A stretch of 64,000 nt of DNA from Microbacterium timonense (GTDB taxonomy: Bacteria > Actinomycetota > Actinomycetes > Actinomycetales > Microbacteriaceae): the NCBI RefSeq assembly GCF_900292075.1, contig NZ_OLMV01000004.1:62001-126000 (forward strand). Direction: 5' to 3'. The first letter of the stretch is position 1, and the number at the start of each line of letters is the position of its first letter. A program made the translations under genes and the position numbers. Below the pieces are notes generated by a model that saw nothing but the letters and a program-made list of their open reading frames with translations, did no database searches and was not told the DNA's origin. Below are positions 8,273 to 20,505 of this stretch, piece by piece.

Positions 8273-9486
8273 TTTGGTCCTTCTTCGGAGTCGGCGGGGT
8301 GGGCGTCCGCCCCCGTCGGCGCAGGCGAGGCGATTCCGAGCTCGGCGAGAATGCCTCCGACTGTGCGCTCGACGGTTCGGGTCTTGATGGCCGTGTCGTA
8401 CCACGATCGCGCACGGCGCCGTAGCGGCGGGCCCGCCTGCACCGCCTGCACGATTGCCGCGCCGAGATCGGATGCGGACGCGGATGCCGCGACGACGCCG
8501 TTGACGTCGGGCTCGACGAGTTCGGTCGCCGCGTTGCCGGGATCGTCGACGAGTACGACGGGGGTGCCGTGGGCCGATGCCTCGACGACGACCAGGCCGT
8601 ATCCTTCGCGACGCGACGGGTTGACGAGCACCGCGGCATTCGCCATGAGGTCATCGAGCTGCTCCTGCGGGACGAACCCCGGGCGCCGGGTCCAGCGGTC
8701 GCCGCCCGCCGCTTTCACCGCGGCCTCGACCTCGGCCGTGCTCGGACCCGACCCGAGCACGACCAGTCCGAGATCGGCGATGGTGCGGCGTGCGTGCGCA
8801 ACAGCGGGAGGGACGGCCTCGACGCGCTTGTCGGGGATGTGTCGGCCGACGTACACCGCATACGGGGGCGCTGCCGCCTCCGGGACGAAGGCGTGGGGGG
8901 ACTCGCCGTCGATGAGGCCGGGGCTCAGCAGAATGCGGCGCCGCATGCCCTCGACGCGCAGCTGGCGGGCGGTGAGCTGCGAATGGCACGTCGCGGTCGG
9001 GGTCAGCGCGACGGCGAGTCGCTGGAGCATCCAGGCGATCATGCCGACTGCGGGGCCGGCGTACTCCCTCCACTGCCGGCGACCCCAGACCTCGAGGTAG
9101 TCCACGACGAGGCGCGTGCGCGACCCCAGGAGCGCCGCACGCGCCGCGAAGACGTTGAGAACGGGCAGCCCGCTGACGACGACCGCATCGTAGGAGCGCC
9201 GACGGCGCACCAGCGCGCGGAACAGCCCCCACGCGAAGCGCAGGGCCACGGAGGTGCGTCGGACGCCAGCCTCGTCGTAGAGGCGCAGCCGACCGGTGAC
9301 GGGGACGACTCGGAAGGCGGCCTCGTCAGGTGCCTCGCCGTCGGGCCACTGCTGCGCCGTGAGGTAGTCCACCGCTACGGCGCGGAGCGACATGTGATCC
9401 GCGTAGGAACGGTACAGACGCTCACCGCCACCCGTCGTGAACGGGTAGAGGCAGTCGTACGCGATCGCGATCCGGGCCGTCGACAT
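8269..9486 (-). CDS. Glycosyltransferase family 4
   Basis: This 405-residue GT-B protein has an N-terminal YPFTTGGGERLY loop, then YVGRHIPDKRVEAV and the C-terminal nucleotide-sugar motif NPSRREGYGLVVVEA. It is the first large gene of the minus-strand operon that runs through GT2, GT4 and the flippase. It ends with a hydrophilic tail of about 30 residues rich in acidic and proline residues. The ATG at 9486 has only a distant AGGGGG as ribosome site and lies 6 bases after a possible 31-codon upstream ORF. Confidence 0.85.
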   Translation of the reverse strand: MSTARIAIAYDCLYPFTTGGGERLYRSYADHMSLRAVAVDYLTAQQWPDGEAPDEAAFRVVPVTGRLRLYDEAGVRRTSVALRFAWGLFRALVRRRRSYDAVVVSGLPVLNVFAARAALLGSRTRLVVDYLEVWGRRQWREYAGPAVGMIAWMLQRLAVALTPTATCHSQLTARQLRVEGMRRRILLSPGLIDGESPHAFVPEAAAPPYAVYVGRHIPDKRVEAVPPAVAHARRTIADLGLVVLGSGPSTAEVEAAVKAAGGDRWTRRPGFVPQEQLDDLMANAAVLVNPSRREGYGLVVVEASAHGTPVVLVDDPGNAATELVEPDVNGVVAASASASDLGAAIVQAVQAGPPLRRRARSWYDTAIKTRTVERTVGGILAELGIASPAPTGADAHPADSEEGPK

Positions 9487-9492
9487 GCGGAG

Positions 9493-9588
9493 TCAGCGCC
9501 CCCTGCGAGGACGGGAGGAGTGCCGAGGTGCGACGACTCGTGGGGTCACGGACATCGGTACCGCGACGGACGTCGCTTGCCTGGTCAT
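9493..9588 (-). CDS. Possible 31-codon upstream ORF before the polysaccharide operon
   Basis: ATG at 9588 is preceded by AGGAGG only three bases away. The frame encodes 31 residues, starting MTRQATSVAVPM and ending RHSSRPRRGR, and stops six bases before the GT4 start. It is basic, has no recognisable domain, and could be a leader peptide coupling translation into the operon or a chance ORF. Confidence 0.25.
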   Translation of the reverse strand: MTRQATSVAVPMSVTPRVVAPRHSSRPRRGR

Positions 9589-9691
9589 GATCCTCCTCGT
9601 CGGCCCTGGACAACAGTGAGCCATCGTAGTCGATGGCGCCTGGGCGGGTTCCGGCCGTGGGCCGGCCCCCGGCCGCACGACGAGCCACAAC

Positions 9692-9697
9692 TACGAT
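9692..9697 (+). promoter_or_regulatory. Leaderless -10 box for the plus-strand GT4
   Basis: TACGAT is followed by seven bases and then GTG at 9705. The upstream ATG at 9696 overlaps this box, which argues for the GTG as the real start. The rest of the 218-base divergent gap holds a short palindrome at 9622-9637 (CCATCG-4 nt-CGATGG). Confidence 0.5.
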
Positions 9698-9704
9698 GGC
9701 CACC

Positions 9705-10763
9705 GTGACAGTGGTGATCAACGGGCGGTTCCTTCTCAACTCGTTCGGAGGTGCGCGGCGCTTCGCCACCGAGCTCACCGAGCGCCTCGCGCGCCTGCGG
9801 GGCGACATCCTTCTGGTGACGCCCCCGCTTCCCGAAGGCACCCAGGTTCCCGACGTGCCCCATCAGGTCATCGGCCGCTTCGCCGGGCCGATCTGGGAGC
9901 AGATCGAACTGCCCCTGTGGCTGCGGGCTAACGGGACGCCGCTCCTGCTGAATCCGGCCACCATCGCGCCCTTCCTCTACAGAAGGCAGATCTCCGTCGT
10001 TCACGACATCGCCCCCGCGATGCGCCCGCAGGACTTCACCCCGTTGTTCCGCGTGCAGTGGTACCTGGCGGTGCGCCTCGGGATGCTGCGGCACGGGCAG
10101 CGGCTCGTGACCATCAGCAGGGCCTCCCAGCGTGAGATCGCCGAGCAGTTCGGGATCGACCCGGCCAGGATCGATGTCGTGTACGCGGGGGCGGACAGCT
10201 TCGTCGCGGCTCGGTCGGCGGCGCACGCCACGCCGACCGGTTCGACGTTCCTAGTCTTCGGTCGCCAGGGCGCGGCGAAGAACATCCGCACGGTCATCGA
10301 TGCTGCCTCTGAGCTTCCCGAGGGGTCGGCTGTCCGTGTTCGGCTGATCGGTCAACTGGATCCGGCGCTCCAGCCGTACGCGGCGGAGAGGAACGTGCCG
10401 GGCGAAAGGCTCGACTGGAAGGGGCCCGTCACCGATGAGGAGTTGGCGCAGGACTACCGTGACGCCGTCGGGTTCATCTGGCCGTCGCTTCACGAAGGCT
10501 TCGGCATCCCCCCGGTCGAGGCGCAGAGCCTCGGTGTTCCCGTCATCGCCTCCGACATCCCGATCAATCGCGAAGTGCTGGGCGAGGCGGCCAAGTACTT
10601 TCCCGCCGAGGATGCGGGCGCGCTCGCCAGGGCGATGGTCGAGCTCGCCGAGGACTCGGATCTGCGTGAGGTGCTGCGGGCCCGCGGCGTAGAGAACGCC
10701 GGGCGCTTCACGTGGGAGAGGACGGCTCGGGGATGGGACGAGCTGATCCGTCGGGGAGAATAG
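9705..10763 (+). CDS. Glycosyltransferase family 4
   Basis: This 352-residue GT-B enzyme has VVINGRFLL at the start, VVHDIAP in the first domain, FGRQGAAKNIRTVIDA at the start of the second, and the donor-site motif SLHEGFGIPPVEAQ. It resembles mannosyl- and rhamnosyl-type GT4 enzymes of O-antigen clusters, but the sugar is not determined. I chose GTG 9705 over the in-frame ATG at 9696 because of the leaderless -10 box. It begins a short plus-strand group with the GT2 gene five bases downstream. Confidence 0.85.
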   Translation: MTVVINGRFLLNSFGGARRFATELTERLARLRGDILLVTPPLPEGTQVPDVPHQVIGRFAGPIWEQIELPLWLRANGTPLLLNPATIAPFLYRRQISVVHDIAPAMRPQDFTPLFRVQWYLAVRLGMLRHGQRLVTISRASQREIAEQFGIDPARIDVVYAGADSFVAARSAAHATPTGSTFLVFGRQGAAKNIRTVIDAASELPEGSAVRVRLIGQLDPALQPYAAERNVPGERLDWKGPVTDEELAQDYRDAVGFIWPSLHEGFGIPPVEAQSLGVPVIASDIPINREVLGEAAKYFPAEDAGALARAMVELAEDSDLREVLRARGVENAGRFTWERTARGWDELIRRGE

Positions 10764-10768
10764 CGATC

Positions 10769-11647
10769 GTGAACCTGGGCTTCATCGTCACCACTCTCGG
10801 TCGCATCGAGCCGCTGCGCGCGCTCCTGACCTCTCTCGAGGGGGAGCTCGCACCCGCAGACCGCGTCGTGCTCGTCGCCCAGGGCAGGTATGCAGAGGTC
10901 GTCGAGCTGGCAGACGAGTACTCCGCGGGTGGCCTGCCGGTGATCGTGACGCAGTCCGCACGGGGTGCCTCGTTGGGTCGCAACACGGGGGTCGCAGCCT
11001 TGCCGGCCGGGGACTTCGTCCTCAACTTCCCCAACGACACCACGGTGTTTCCCCCGGGCACCGTGGACCGCATCCGCGCAGCCGTCGGCACCGACTTCCT
11101 CGCCGGCGGGTTCTCGTCGTGGGACGAGCGGGGCCCCAAGACCGTGCTCCCCGCCCCTGGCACCGTTGTCGACCGCTGGAACGTGTGGACGGTCATCGAG
11201 ATGGGCATCCTGCTACGGCGCTCGGTGTTCGAGGACGTCGGGGGATTCGATGAGGGCATCGGACCAGGCGCCTCGACCCCGTGGCAGGTCGCCGAGGGGA
11301 CCGACCTCCTGCTCCGTGTGATCGAACGCCACCCCGAGGCGGCGACGCAGTTCGTGTGGCTGCCCCACGAAGTCCACGTCGACGGCATCTCCACGGCCTT
11401 CGGGCTGACGACTGAGGAGCGGCGTAGGAAGATGCGTGCCTACGGACGAGGCACGGGACGCGCCATGAGCGCCCACGGCTATCCGTGGTGGTGGCGCGCG
11501 GCGTTCACCGGAGCCGGGCTGCTGTACGGCGTGCGGAATGCGGCGCCAATCACCCTCGCCGACGGCTGGCCCATGTTCGTCGGCCGTCTCGAGGGGATGC
11601 TCGGGCGTACGTTCGGCCAGCGGCAGATGGTCTCGGCCACGCGCTGA
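10769..11647 (+). CDS. Glycosyltransferase family 2
   Basis: This 292-residue protein starts at GTG 10769, with a GGGGAG ribosome site 11 bases upstream; the ORF is open earlier but overlaps the previous gene. The N-terminal GT-A fold is visible as FIVTTLGRIEPLRALL and SARGASLGRNTGV. The usual DXD is reduced to FPNDTTV. A later GGFDEGIGPGASTPWQ segment matches the acceptor side of family 2 enzymes. It lies five bases after the GT4 gene, so the two are probably co-transcribed. Donor and acceptor are unknown. Confidence 0.78.
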   Translation: MNLGFIVTTLGRIEPLRALLTSLEGELAPADRVVLVAQGRYAEVVELADEYSAGGLPVIVTQSARGASLGRNTGVAALPAGDFVLNFPNDTTVFPPGTVDRIRAAVGTDFLAGGFSSWDERGPKTVLPAPGTVVDRWNVWTVIEMGILLRRSVFEDVGGFDEGIGPGASTPWQVAEGTDLLLRVIERHPEAATQFVWLPHEVHVDGISTAFGLTTEERRRKMRAYGRGTGRAMSAHGYPWWWRAAFTGAGLLYGVRNAAPITLADGWPMFVGRLEGMLGRTFGQRQMVSATR

Positions 11648-11699
11648 CGTGCGTGAGCCGACGGCCCTCGGCGGCGGGTGGGCGGGTGCTGTGCTCGGG

Positions 11700-11705
11700 T
11701 AAGCT
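11700..11705 (+). promoter_or_regulatory. Leaderless -10 box for the UDP-glucuronate decarboxylase gene
   Basis: TAAGCT is followed by six bases and the GTG start at 11712; no ribosome site is present between them. Confidence 0.5.
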
Positions 11706-11711
11706 TGCTCG

Positions 11712-12653
11712 GTGTCGTCAAGGATCCTCATCACCGGCGGAGCCGGGTTCATCGGTTCTCATCTGTCCGAGAAGCTTCTCGCCGAAGGCAACGAGGTCAT
11801 CTGCGTCGACAACTTCTTCACCGGCTCGAAGTCGAACATCGAGCACCTCCTCGGGCATCCCCGCTTCGAGGTGCTGCGCCACGACGTGACCTTCCCGCTG
11901 TACGTCGAAGTCGACCAGATCTACAACCTCGCCTGCCCGGCCTCACCTGTGCACTATCAGCACGATCCGGTCCAGACCACGAAGACGAGCGTCGTCGGCG
12001 CCATCAACATGCTTGGCCTCGCGAAGCGACTGCGCATCCCTATCCTGCAGGCGTCGACCTCCGAGGTCTACGGCGATCCGGCGGTGCACCCTCAGACCGA
12101 GGAGTATTGGGGGAACGTCAACCCGATCGGGCCGCGGTCTTGCTATGACGAGGGCAAGCGAGCGGCCGAGACGCTGTTCTTCGATTACCGGCGCCAGCAC
12201 GACCTGTCCATCAAGGTCATCCGCATCTTCAACACCTACGGGCCGCGGATGCACCCCAACGACGGTCGCGTGGTGTCTAACTTCATCGTCCAGGCGCTGC
12301 GAGGTGAGCCGATCACGATCTACGGCGACGGCTCGCAAACGCGGTCCTTCTGCTACGTCGACGATCTGGTCGATGGGATGGTGCGGTTGATGAACACCCC
12401 GCACGAGGTGACCGGACCGATCAACGTGGGAAACCCGGGCGAGTTCACGATGCTCGAACTCGCGCAGGCTGTACTCGAGATCACGGGCAGCTCGTCCAGC
12501 ATCGAGCACCGCCCGCTTCCTCAGGACGACCCCAAGCAGCGTCAGCCCGACATCTCGCGTGCGCGGTCCGAACTGGGCTGGGAGCCGACGGTCGCTCTGG
12601 CCGCCGGCCTCCAGAGCACGGTCGACTACTTCCGGCGCGTTCTCACGGAGTGA
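11712..12653 (+). CDS. uxs: UDP-glucuronate decarboxylase (UDP-xylose synthase)
   Basis: This 313-residue extended short-chain dehydrogenase converts UDP-glucuronate to UDP-xylose with bound NAD. It has [10 protein letters not shown] at the N-terminus and [17 protein letters not shown], which is highly typical of UXS. The catalytic region contains [16 protein letters not shown] (Y-x3-K), and [20 protein letters not shown]. The protein has the length of a single-domain bacterial enzyme without a membrane anchor. Xylose has been reported in walls of some Microbacterium species, which would fit this locus. No UDP-glucose dehydrogenase is visible in the window. Confidence 0.9.
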   Translation: MSSRILITGGAGFIGSHLSEKLLAEGNEVICVDNFFTGSKSNIEHLLGHPRFEVLRHDVTFPLYVEVDQIYNLACPASPVHYQHDPVQTTKTSVVGAINMLGLAKRLRIPILQASTSEVYGDPAVHPQTEEYWGNVNPIGPRSCYDEGKRAAETLFFDYRRQHDLSIKVIRIFNTYGPRMHPNDGRVVSNFIVQALRGEPITIYGDGSQTRSFCYVDDLVDGMVRLMNTPHEVTGPINVGNPGEFTMLELAQAVLEITGSSSSIEHRPLPQDDPKQRQPDISRARSELGWEPTVALAAGLQSTVDYFRRVLTE

Positions 12654-12708
12654 CGTTCCGGGGGCTGATCGAAGCGCTTCCCGCTGCCGCAGTGCCGCGG
12701 ATGCCCCT

Positions 12709-15948
<3,240 letters not shown>

Positions 15949-15959
15949 CTCCGCCCTCG

Positions 15960-15965
15960 TAGACT
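15960..15965 (+). promoter_or_regulatory. Leaderless -10 box for wzm
   Basis: TAGACT is followed by six bases and GTG 15972. It lies in the 23-base gap after glf, so wzm-wzt may be expressed apart from glf as well as by read-through. Confidence 0.5.
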
Positions 15966-15971
15966 CGTCTC

Positions 15972-16778
15972 GTGAGCACTGCCGCCGTTGGCGCCCCCGG
16001 ATCGCCCCGGCGCTACCTCCACTCGCTGTGGCTGCTGTCGGCGCGCGACCTCAAGGTGCGCTACTCCACGAGCGCGCTCGGCTATCTGTGGTCTGTCCTC
16101 GATCCGCTGGTGATGAGCGCGATCTACTGGTTCGTGTTCACGCAAGTGTTCCAGCGAACTGTGGGCCACGAACCGTACATCGTGTTCCTCATCACTGCAC
16201 TGCTGCCCTGGGTGTGGTTCAACGCGGCGGTCTCTGACTTCACGCGTGCTTTCAACAAGGATGCGCGACTGGTCCGCTCAACTGCCATTCCTCGCACCAT
16301 CTGGGTGAACCGGATCGTGCTTTCCAAGGGGATCGAGTTCCTGTGCTCGATACCAGTGCTGGTGTTGTTCATCGTGATCGCGCAGTTCGGTGAGACGCCC
16401 GCTGAACTGAACTGGGGCTTGCTCTGGTTCCCCGTGGCGATCCTCCTTCAAGCGGTCCTTCTCGTCGGGCTCGGTCTGCTCATATCGCCGCTGTGCGTGC
16501 TGTGGACGGACCTGGAGCGCACCACGAAGCTCATCCTCCGCGCACTGTTCTACGCGTCGCCGGTCATATACGGCGTCGAGGACCTGCCCGGTGCTTTCGA
16601 GACCATCGCCGCTTTCAACCCCCTGTCAGGCATCTTCGCGCTCTATCGCGTCGGGTTCTTTCCCCAGGAGTGGGACCCGTGGGTCATCGCGATGGGCGCG
16701 GTGATGTCGTTCTTGTTCCTCGCTCTCGGGATCTTCACCTTCCAGCGACTCGAGCGTCCCATGCTGAAGGAGCTGTGA
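15972..16778 (+). CDS. wzm: Polysaccharide ABC exporter, permease subunit (Wzm/RfbD-like)
   Basis: This 268-residue ABC-2 type permease has six predicted membrane helices. It has the ARDLKVRYSTSALGYLWSVLDPL N-terminal amphipathic segment (residues 24-46) typical of polysaccharide and teichoic acid exporters, and a late ASPVIYGVEDLP motif. It should form the channel for a lipid-linked glycan. The stop overlaps the ATG of wzt as TGATG, so the subunits are coupled. The mycobacterial counterparts export the galactan precursor and also neighbour glfT1. Confidence 0.9.
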   Translation: MSTAAVGAPGSPRRYLHSLWLLSARDLKVRYSTSALGYLWSVLDPLVMSAIYWFVFTQVFQRTVGHEPYIVFLITALLPWVWFNAAVSDFTRAFNKDARLVRSTAIPRTIWVNRIVLSKGIEFLCSIPVLVLFIVIAQFGETPAELNWGLLWFPVAILLQAVLLVGLGLLISPLCVLWTDLERTTKLILRALFYASPVIYGVEDLPGAFETIAAFNPLSGIFALYRVGFFPQEWDPWVIAMGAVMSFLFLALGIFTFQRLERPMLKEL

Positions 16779-17527
16779 TGACGGCAGCCGGGCTGGCGAT
16801 CGAGGTCAGGGACCTGGGCGTGCGATTCCGTCGCAATCGTCGGGGTCGCCGCAGCATTAAGGACCTCTTCGCCGATTCCTCGCGCCGCTCGAAGCCGGGT
16901 GAGTTCTGGGCATTGCGGGATGTCGACTTCGACGTGAAGCCCGGCGAGTCGATCGGCGTGGTCGGCCGCAACGGACAGGGAAAGTCCACTCTGCTCAAAC
17001 TCGTCGCCGGTGTGTTGCTGCCCGATGAGGGAACCGTCTCGGTCAACGGTGGTGTCGCCCCACTGATCGAGATCACTGGCGGGTTTGTGGGCGATCTCAC
17101 GGTCCGCGAAAATGTGCGACTCACTGCTGGACTGCACGGTATGTCGAAGGCGGAGGTCACGCGGCGCTTTGACGGGATCATCGACTTCGCCGAGCTCGAC
17201 GACTTCGTCGATACGCCGTACAAGCATCTGAGCAACGGTATGAAGGTGCGCTTGGCCTTCTCCGTGGTGTCGCAGCTTGAAGAGCCGATCCTTCTCGTCG
17301 ACGAGGTGCTTGCGGTGGGCGACAAGGCCTTCCGTGAGAAGTGCTATGCCCGCATCGATGAGCTCCTCGCCGACGGCCGCACCCTGTTCTTCGTCTCGCA
17401 CAGCGAGCGAGATCTGCGGCGCTTCTGCGACCGCGGCCTCTACCTCGACAAGCATCGGTTGGCGATGGATGCTCCGATCGGCGAGGTTCTCGACCGCTAC
17501 AACGCCGACTACACGACCGGCGGCTGA
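16778..17527 (+). CDS. wzt: Polysaccharide ABC exporter, ATP-binding subunit (Wzt/RfbE-like)
   Basis: This 249-residue ATPase has Walker A GRNGQGKST at residues 63-71, an LSNGMKVRLAF signature, Walker B ILLVDEVLAVGD and a switch histidine in FFVSHSERDL. The N-terminal VRFRRNRRGRRSIKDLF region is typical of Wzt and TagH-type ATPases. The carbohydrate-binding C-terminal domain found in O9a-type Wzt proteins is absent, as in the short form seen with mycobacterial galactan export. That suggests export without a chain-end recognition tag. Confidence 0.92.
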   Translation: MTAAGLAIEVRDLGVRFRRNRRGRRSIKDLFADSSRRSKPGEFWALRDVDFDVKPGESIGVVGRNGQGKSTLLKLVAGVLLPDEGTVSVNGGVAPLIEITGGFVGDLTVRENVRLTAGLHGMSKAEVTRRFDGIIDFAELDDFVDTPYKHLSNGMKVRLAFSVVSQLEEPILLVDEVLAVGDKAFREKCYARIDELLADGRTLFFVSHSERDLRRFCDRGLYLDKHRLAMDAPIGEVLDRYNADYTTGG

Positions 17528-17531
17528 CCGC

Positions 17532-17569
17532 GTTTCGTCTCGCTCGTTCCTCGCTCGCTCAACGACCGA
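17532..17569 (+). repeat. Dispersed GCTCGTTCCTCGC repeat, copy A
   Basis: The 13-base core lies at 17542-17554 within a CG-rich CTCG-rich stretch between the convergent wzt and galactofuranosyltransferase genes. The stop and last codons of the latter fall in the repeat. The same core recurs at 29627-29639 and 39635-39647. Confidence 0.6.
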
Positions 17570-18542
17570 AGGTCGTCGCAGTCTCCAGCGGCGGCATCGG
17601 TTCCCACGAGGCGTCCTTCGCGATCTTCCGTCCATCGCTCAGGCCGCGGAAGAGGTTCGAGGTGCCGCGGACCGTCCGCTCCACGAAGACCAGGCGAATC
17701 AGCTCCTTGCCGAAGGTCAGCGCCGTGCCGAGCGCGAACGGCACGGGACGGTAGACGCCCAGCGCGCGGTAGTACTTCTTGATGTATGCCCGGTTGCGCA
17801 TGATGTAGTAGCGGTAGGCGTTGCTCGACGCGTTCAGGTGGCGGATGCCCATGTCCCACTGCTTGATCTCGCGGGTGCGCCGCAGGACGAAGTCATCCAC
17901 GACGACGGACTGCGTGACACGCGAAGCCAGCCAGCCGTAGGTCTGGTCATCCCAGTAGATGAAGAAGCGCGGGTCGGGGAGGCCGATCTGGCGGACGATG
18001 TCGCGGTGGATGAACATGCCCTCGAAGCATCCGGAGTTCATCGGCTTGTAGCCGGACTCGTCGAACCCGGCAGGCGCGAAGGGGATCGGAATGCCGAGCG
18101 GCTCGGCGACCCGATACTGCCAGTAGAACGGGCTGCCGTCGTAGTCGTAGCGGCGCCCCTGGATGCTCTTGAAGCGGGGCGCCCACTTACCCATCTTCGC
18201 GAGGCCGTCCGGCAGCACCTCGACATCGTCGTCCATGAGCCAGATCCACTCGGAGCCGAGCTCGTACGCGACGCGCATGCCCTCGCTGAACCCACCGGAG
18301 CCGCCGGTGTTCGTCTCCATCCGGCGGTAGACGACGGCGACAGGAGCGAGAGCCTCGCGGAGGGACTCCACGACGTCCGTCGTGTCATCGGTCGATGCGT
18401 TGTCGATCACGACGACGTGGCCGGGCTTCGGCTCCATCTCCGAGATGCTGGTCAGCAAACGCGTCAGCAGGCCGGACCGGTTGTAGGTGACGATCGCGAT
18501 GGTCGCGGTCGCGGGTTCGAAAGTGGAAGGTGTCGCGCTCAT
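17559..18542 (-). CDS. GlfT1-like galactofuranosyltransferase (GT2)
   Basis: This 327-residue GT-A enzyme has VTYNRSGLLTRLL near the N-terminus, DNASTDDTTD, TNTGGSGGFSEGM, and the metal-binding DDD at residues 104-106 in WLMDDDVEV. The later FIYWDDQTYGWLAS resembles the WDD-E catalytic region of galactofuranosyltransferases. In mycobacteria GlfT1 adds the first galactofuranose residues to the linker lipid. Its ATG overlaps the stop of the larger GlfT2-like gene, so both are made from one mRNA. The assignment is supported by glf and the exporter next door; exact linkage is unknown. Confidence 0.8.
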   Translation of the reverse strand: MSATPSTFEPATATIAIVTYNRSGLLTRLLTSISEMEPKPGHVVVIDNASTDDTTDVVESLREALAPVAVVYRRMETNTGGSGGFSEGMRVAYELGSEWIWLMDDDVEVLPDGLAKMGKWAPRFKSIQGRRYDYDGSPFYWQYRVAEPLGIPIPFAPAGFDESGYKPMNSGCFEGMFIHRDIVRQIGLPDPRFFIYWDDQTYGWLASRVTQSVVVDDFVLRRTREIKQWDMGIRHLNASSNAYRYYIMRNRAYIKKYYRALGVYRPVPFALGTALTFGKELIRLVFVERTVRGTSNLFRGLSDGRKIAKDASWEPMPPLETATTFGR

Positions 18543-20449
18543 CGGACAACCTCAAAAGTGCGCTGCCAGGCAGTCGGCGACGTCAGTTCCTGCCTGGCGG
18601 ATCGGTACTCTGCCGCCAACCGTGGCCACTCGCGTTGGAGTCTTCGGTGTAGGCGCACACTCTCGAGCAGCATCGAGCGGAAGAGTCTCCGATCGCGTGT
18701 GTAGACGTTCTTGCCGGAACCGTCCGCTGAGTTCACGAGTGCGCTGTCATACATCGGAACACGCCACCAGTGCGCGTCGTTCTTTCCGAACTCCACCTCA
18801 GGCTGCTGGACATTGACGCCTTCTGGTTTGTGGAACCAATGCGACATCAAAGTCCTGGCTGTGAAAAGTCGGAGCCGCAGACCCGTGGGACTGTCGAACT
18901 CGTTTCGCCGGGTGGTCTTGAAGACGAGGCGCCCTCGTCTAGACCTGAGCGGTACGCCACTGTCCCGGTGCACAACGGTCTCGGGGAAGTCCTTGGCCAG
19001 AGCTCGTGCGCGCGGCATCGCCGTTGCCAGGTTGGAGCGCATGTGCTCGGGGCCCGACAGGACGTCGCGCAGGGCGAGATGACGCAAAGCGACGGGGTAG
19101 TACTGCATCATCATCAGATGCTTGAGGTCCACGCGCCGGCTGTGGCGGATCAACGTGCCGCCCTTGGGGACGGGCGAGTGAAGCAGGCCAGCCACGATCC
19201 GGTTACGCGCATGGAAGTACGCCTGCCAGTCGATCGAGTCGTCCTTTCCCACCCACGAGACGTGCCAGAGTGCCACGCCAGGCATGGACACAGTGGGATA
19301 GCCCGCGTCTCGGGCGCGGAGACAGTACTCGGCATCGTCCCATTTGATGAATGCGGGAAGCGGGAGACCGACCTCGCGAATGATGGAGACCGGGATGAGG
19401 CACATCCACCACCCGTTGTAGTCGGCATCCAGGCGCATATGCAGCATGGGTGTCTGCCGGAGGTTGGAGACGCTGAAGTCGTGCGGCAGCTTCTCCTGGT
19501 AGAGCGCCCGCCACATGAACGGCACGTCGTCGACGACTTCGGCCCACGCGTGAAGCTTCGGTCGGTCGAGGAGATCGAACATGTGGGCGCCGACGATCGT
19601 GGGCACGGTCGCGAACCGGCCGAAGATCACCGAACGGCGGATGGACTCGGGTTCGATCCGGACGTCATCATCGAGGAGTTGAACGAAGTCGCTCTCGGGG
19701 CGGTCGAGTGTCTCGGACATCGCGCGAGCGAACCCGCCTGAGCCTCCCAGATTCGGCTGGGTGATGACCTGCAGCGTGTCGCCCAGGCGCTCGGCTATTC
19801 CCGCATATTCCGGCTGCGCATCGACACGTCGATCACCCTGGTCGATCAGGAAGATGCGGTCGACGACCTCGAGGACCTCAGGCGCGTCTGCCAGATTCAT
19901 CAGGGTCCAGATGCAGTAGTCCGGCTTGTTGAAGGTCGTGATTCCGATCGACGCCTTGCCCTCACGTGCCGGCGCCTGCTCCGTCGTCCACTCTGCGCCG
20001 TGGAAGACAGCGTTCTTCTCGTCGGCCACGATGTCGAACCAGATGAAACCGCCGTCGCTGTACTGGTCGAGCACGAGCTCGAAGGTCGAAACGGCCGACC
20101 CTTCCACTTCGCGAGTCTCGATCCGCTGTCTAACGCCGGAGCCATTAGATCGGTAGACGAGGATGGTCGCTGGCCCGTCGGTTCGCACGGTCAGCGTGAC
20201 GTTCCGAACGGATGTCCAGTGCTGCCAGTACGACGCGGGGAATGCGTTGAAATAGGTGCCGAACGAGACGCGGCGCCCTGCCACGATGCGCGCGGAGGTC
20301 CGCGACAGGATGTTGCCCAGCTGAGCCCTGTTGGAGACACGCACCGGTTCTTCGTCGATCACGGACCACGTGTCGGGATCCACATAGAGAGGAAGCAGAT
20401 CGGGATCGCGGTCAAGCGGGAAGACGACGTTCTGGAGGACGTGGGTCAC
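18539..20449 (-). CDS. GlfT2-like galactofuranosyltransferase (polymerising)
   Basis: This 636-residue protein has the layout of mycobacterial GlfT2: an N-terminal beta-rich domain (residues 1-170, with FGTYFNAFPASYWQ), a GT-A domain from about 175 (GITTFNKPDYC), and DDD at 260-262. The catalytic WDDAEYCLRARDAG follows, and then a helical C-terminal domain. GlfT2 extends galactan with alternating beta-1,5 and beta-1,6 galactofuranose links; whether this enzyme does so is inferred. I start at GTG 20449 because the family N-terminus begins here and the upstream 203 codons are arginine- and alanine-rich shadow sequence. By eye, base composition is less GC-rich than in flanking genes. Confidence 0.85.
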   Translation of the reverse strand: MTHVLQNVVFPLDRDPDLLPLYVDPDTWSVIDEEPVRVSNRAQLGNILSRTSARIVAGRRVSFGTYFNAFPASYWQHWTSVRNVTLTVRTDGPATILVYRSNGSGVRQRIETREVEGSAVSTFELVLDQYSDGGFIWFDIVADEKNAVFHGAEWTTEQAPAREGKASIGITTFNKPDYCIWTLMNLADAPEVLEVVDRIFLIDQGDRRVDAQPEYAGIAERLGDTLQVITQPNLGGSGGFARAMSETLDRPESDFVQLLDDDVRIEPESIRRSVIFGRFATVPTIVGAHMFDLLDRPKLHAWAEVVDDVPFMWRALYQEKLPHDFSVSNLRQTPMLHMRLDADYNGWWMCLIPVSIIREVGLPLPAFIKWDDAEYCLRARDAGYPTVSMPGVALWHVSWVGKDDSIDWQAYFHARNRIVAGLLHSPVPKGGTLIRHSRRVDLKHLMMMQYYPVALRHLALRDVLSGPEHMRSNLATAMPRARALAKDFPETVVHRDSGVPLRSRRGRLVFKTTRRNEFDSPTGLRLRLFTARTLMSHWFHKPEGVNVQQPEVEFGKNDAHWWRVPMYDSALVNSADGSGKNVYTRDRRLFRSMLLESVRLHRRLQREWPRLAAEYRSARQELTSPTAWQRTFEVVR

Positions 20450-20505
20450 GGGGGATTCTCCGGGGACGGTGCGGCGGGCGCCGAGACGTCGGGCCGGAGA
20501 GAAGC

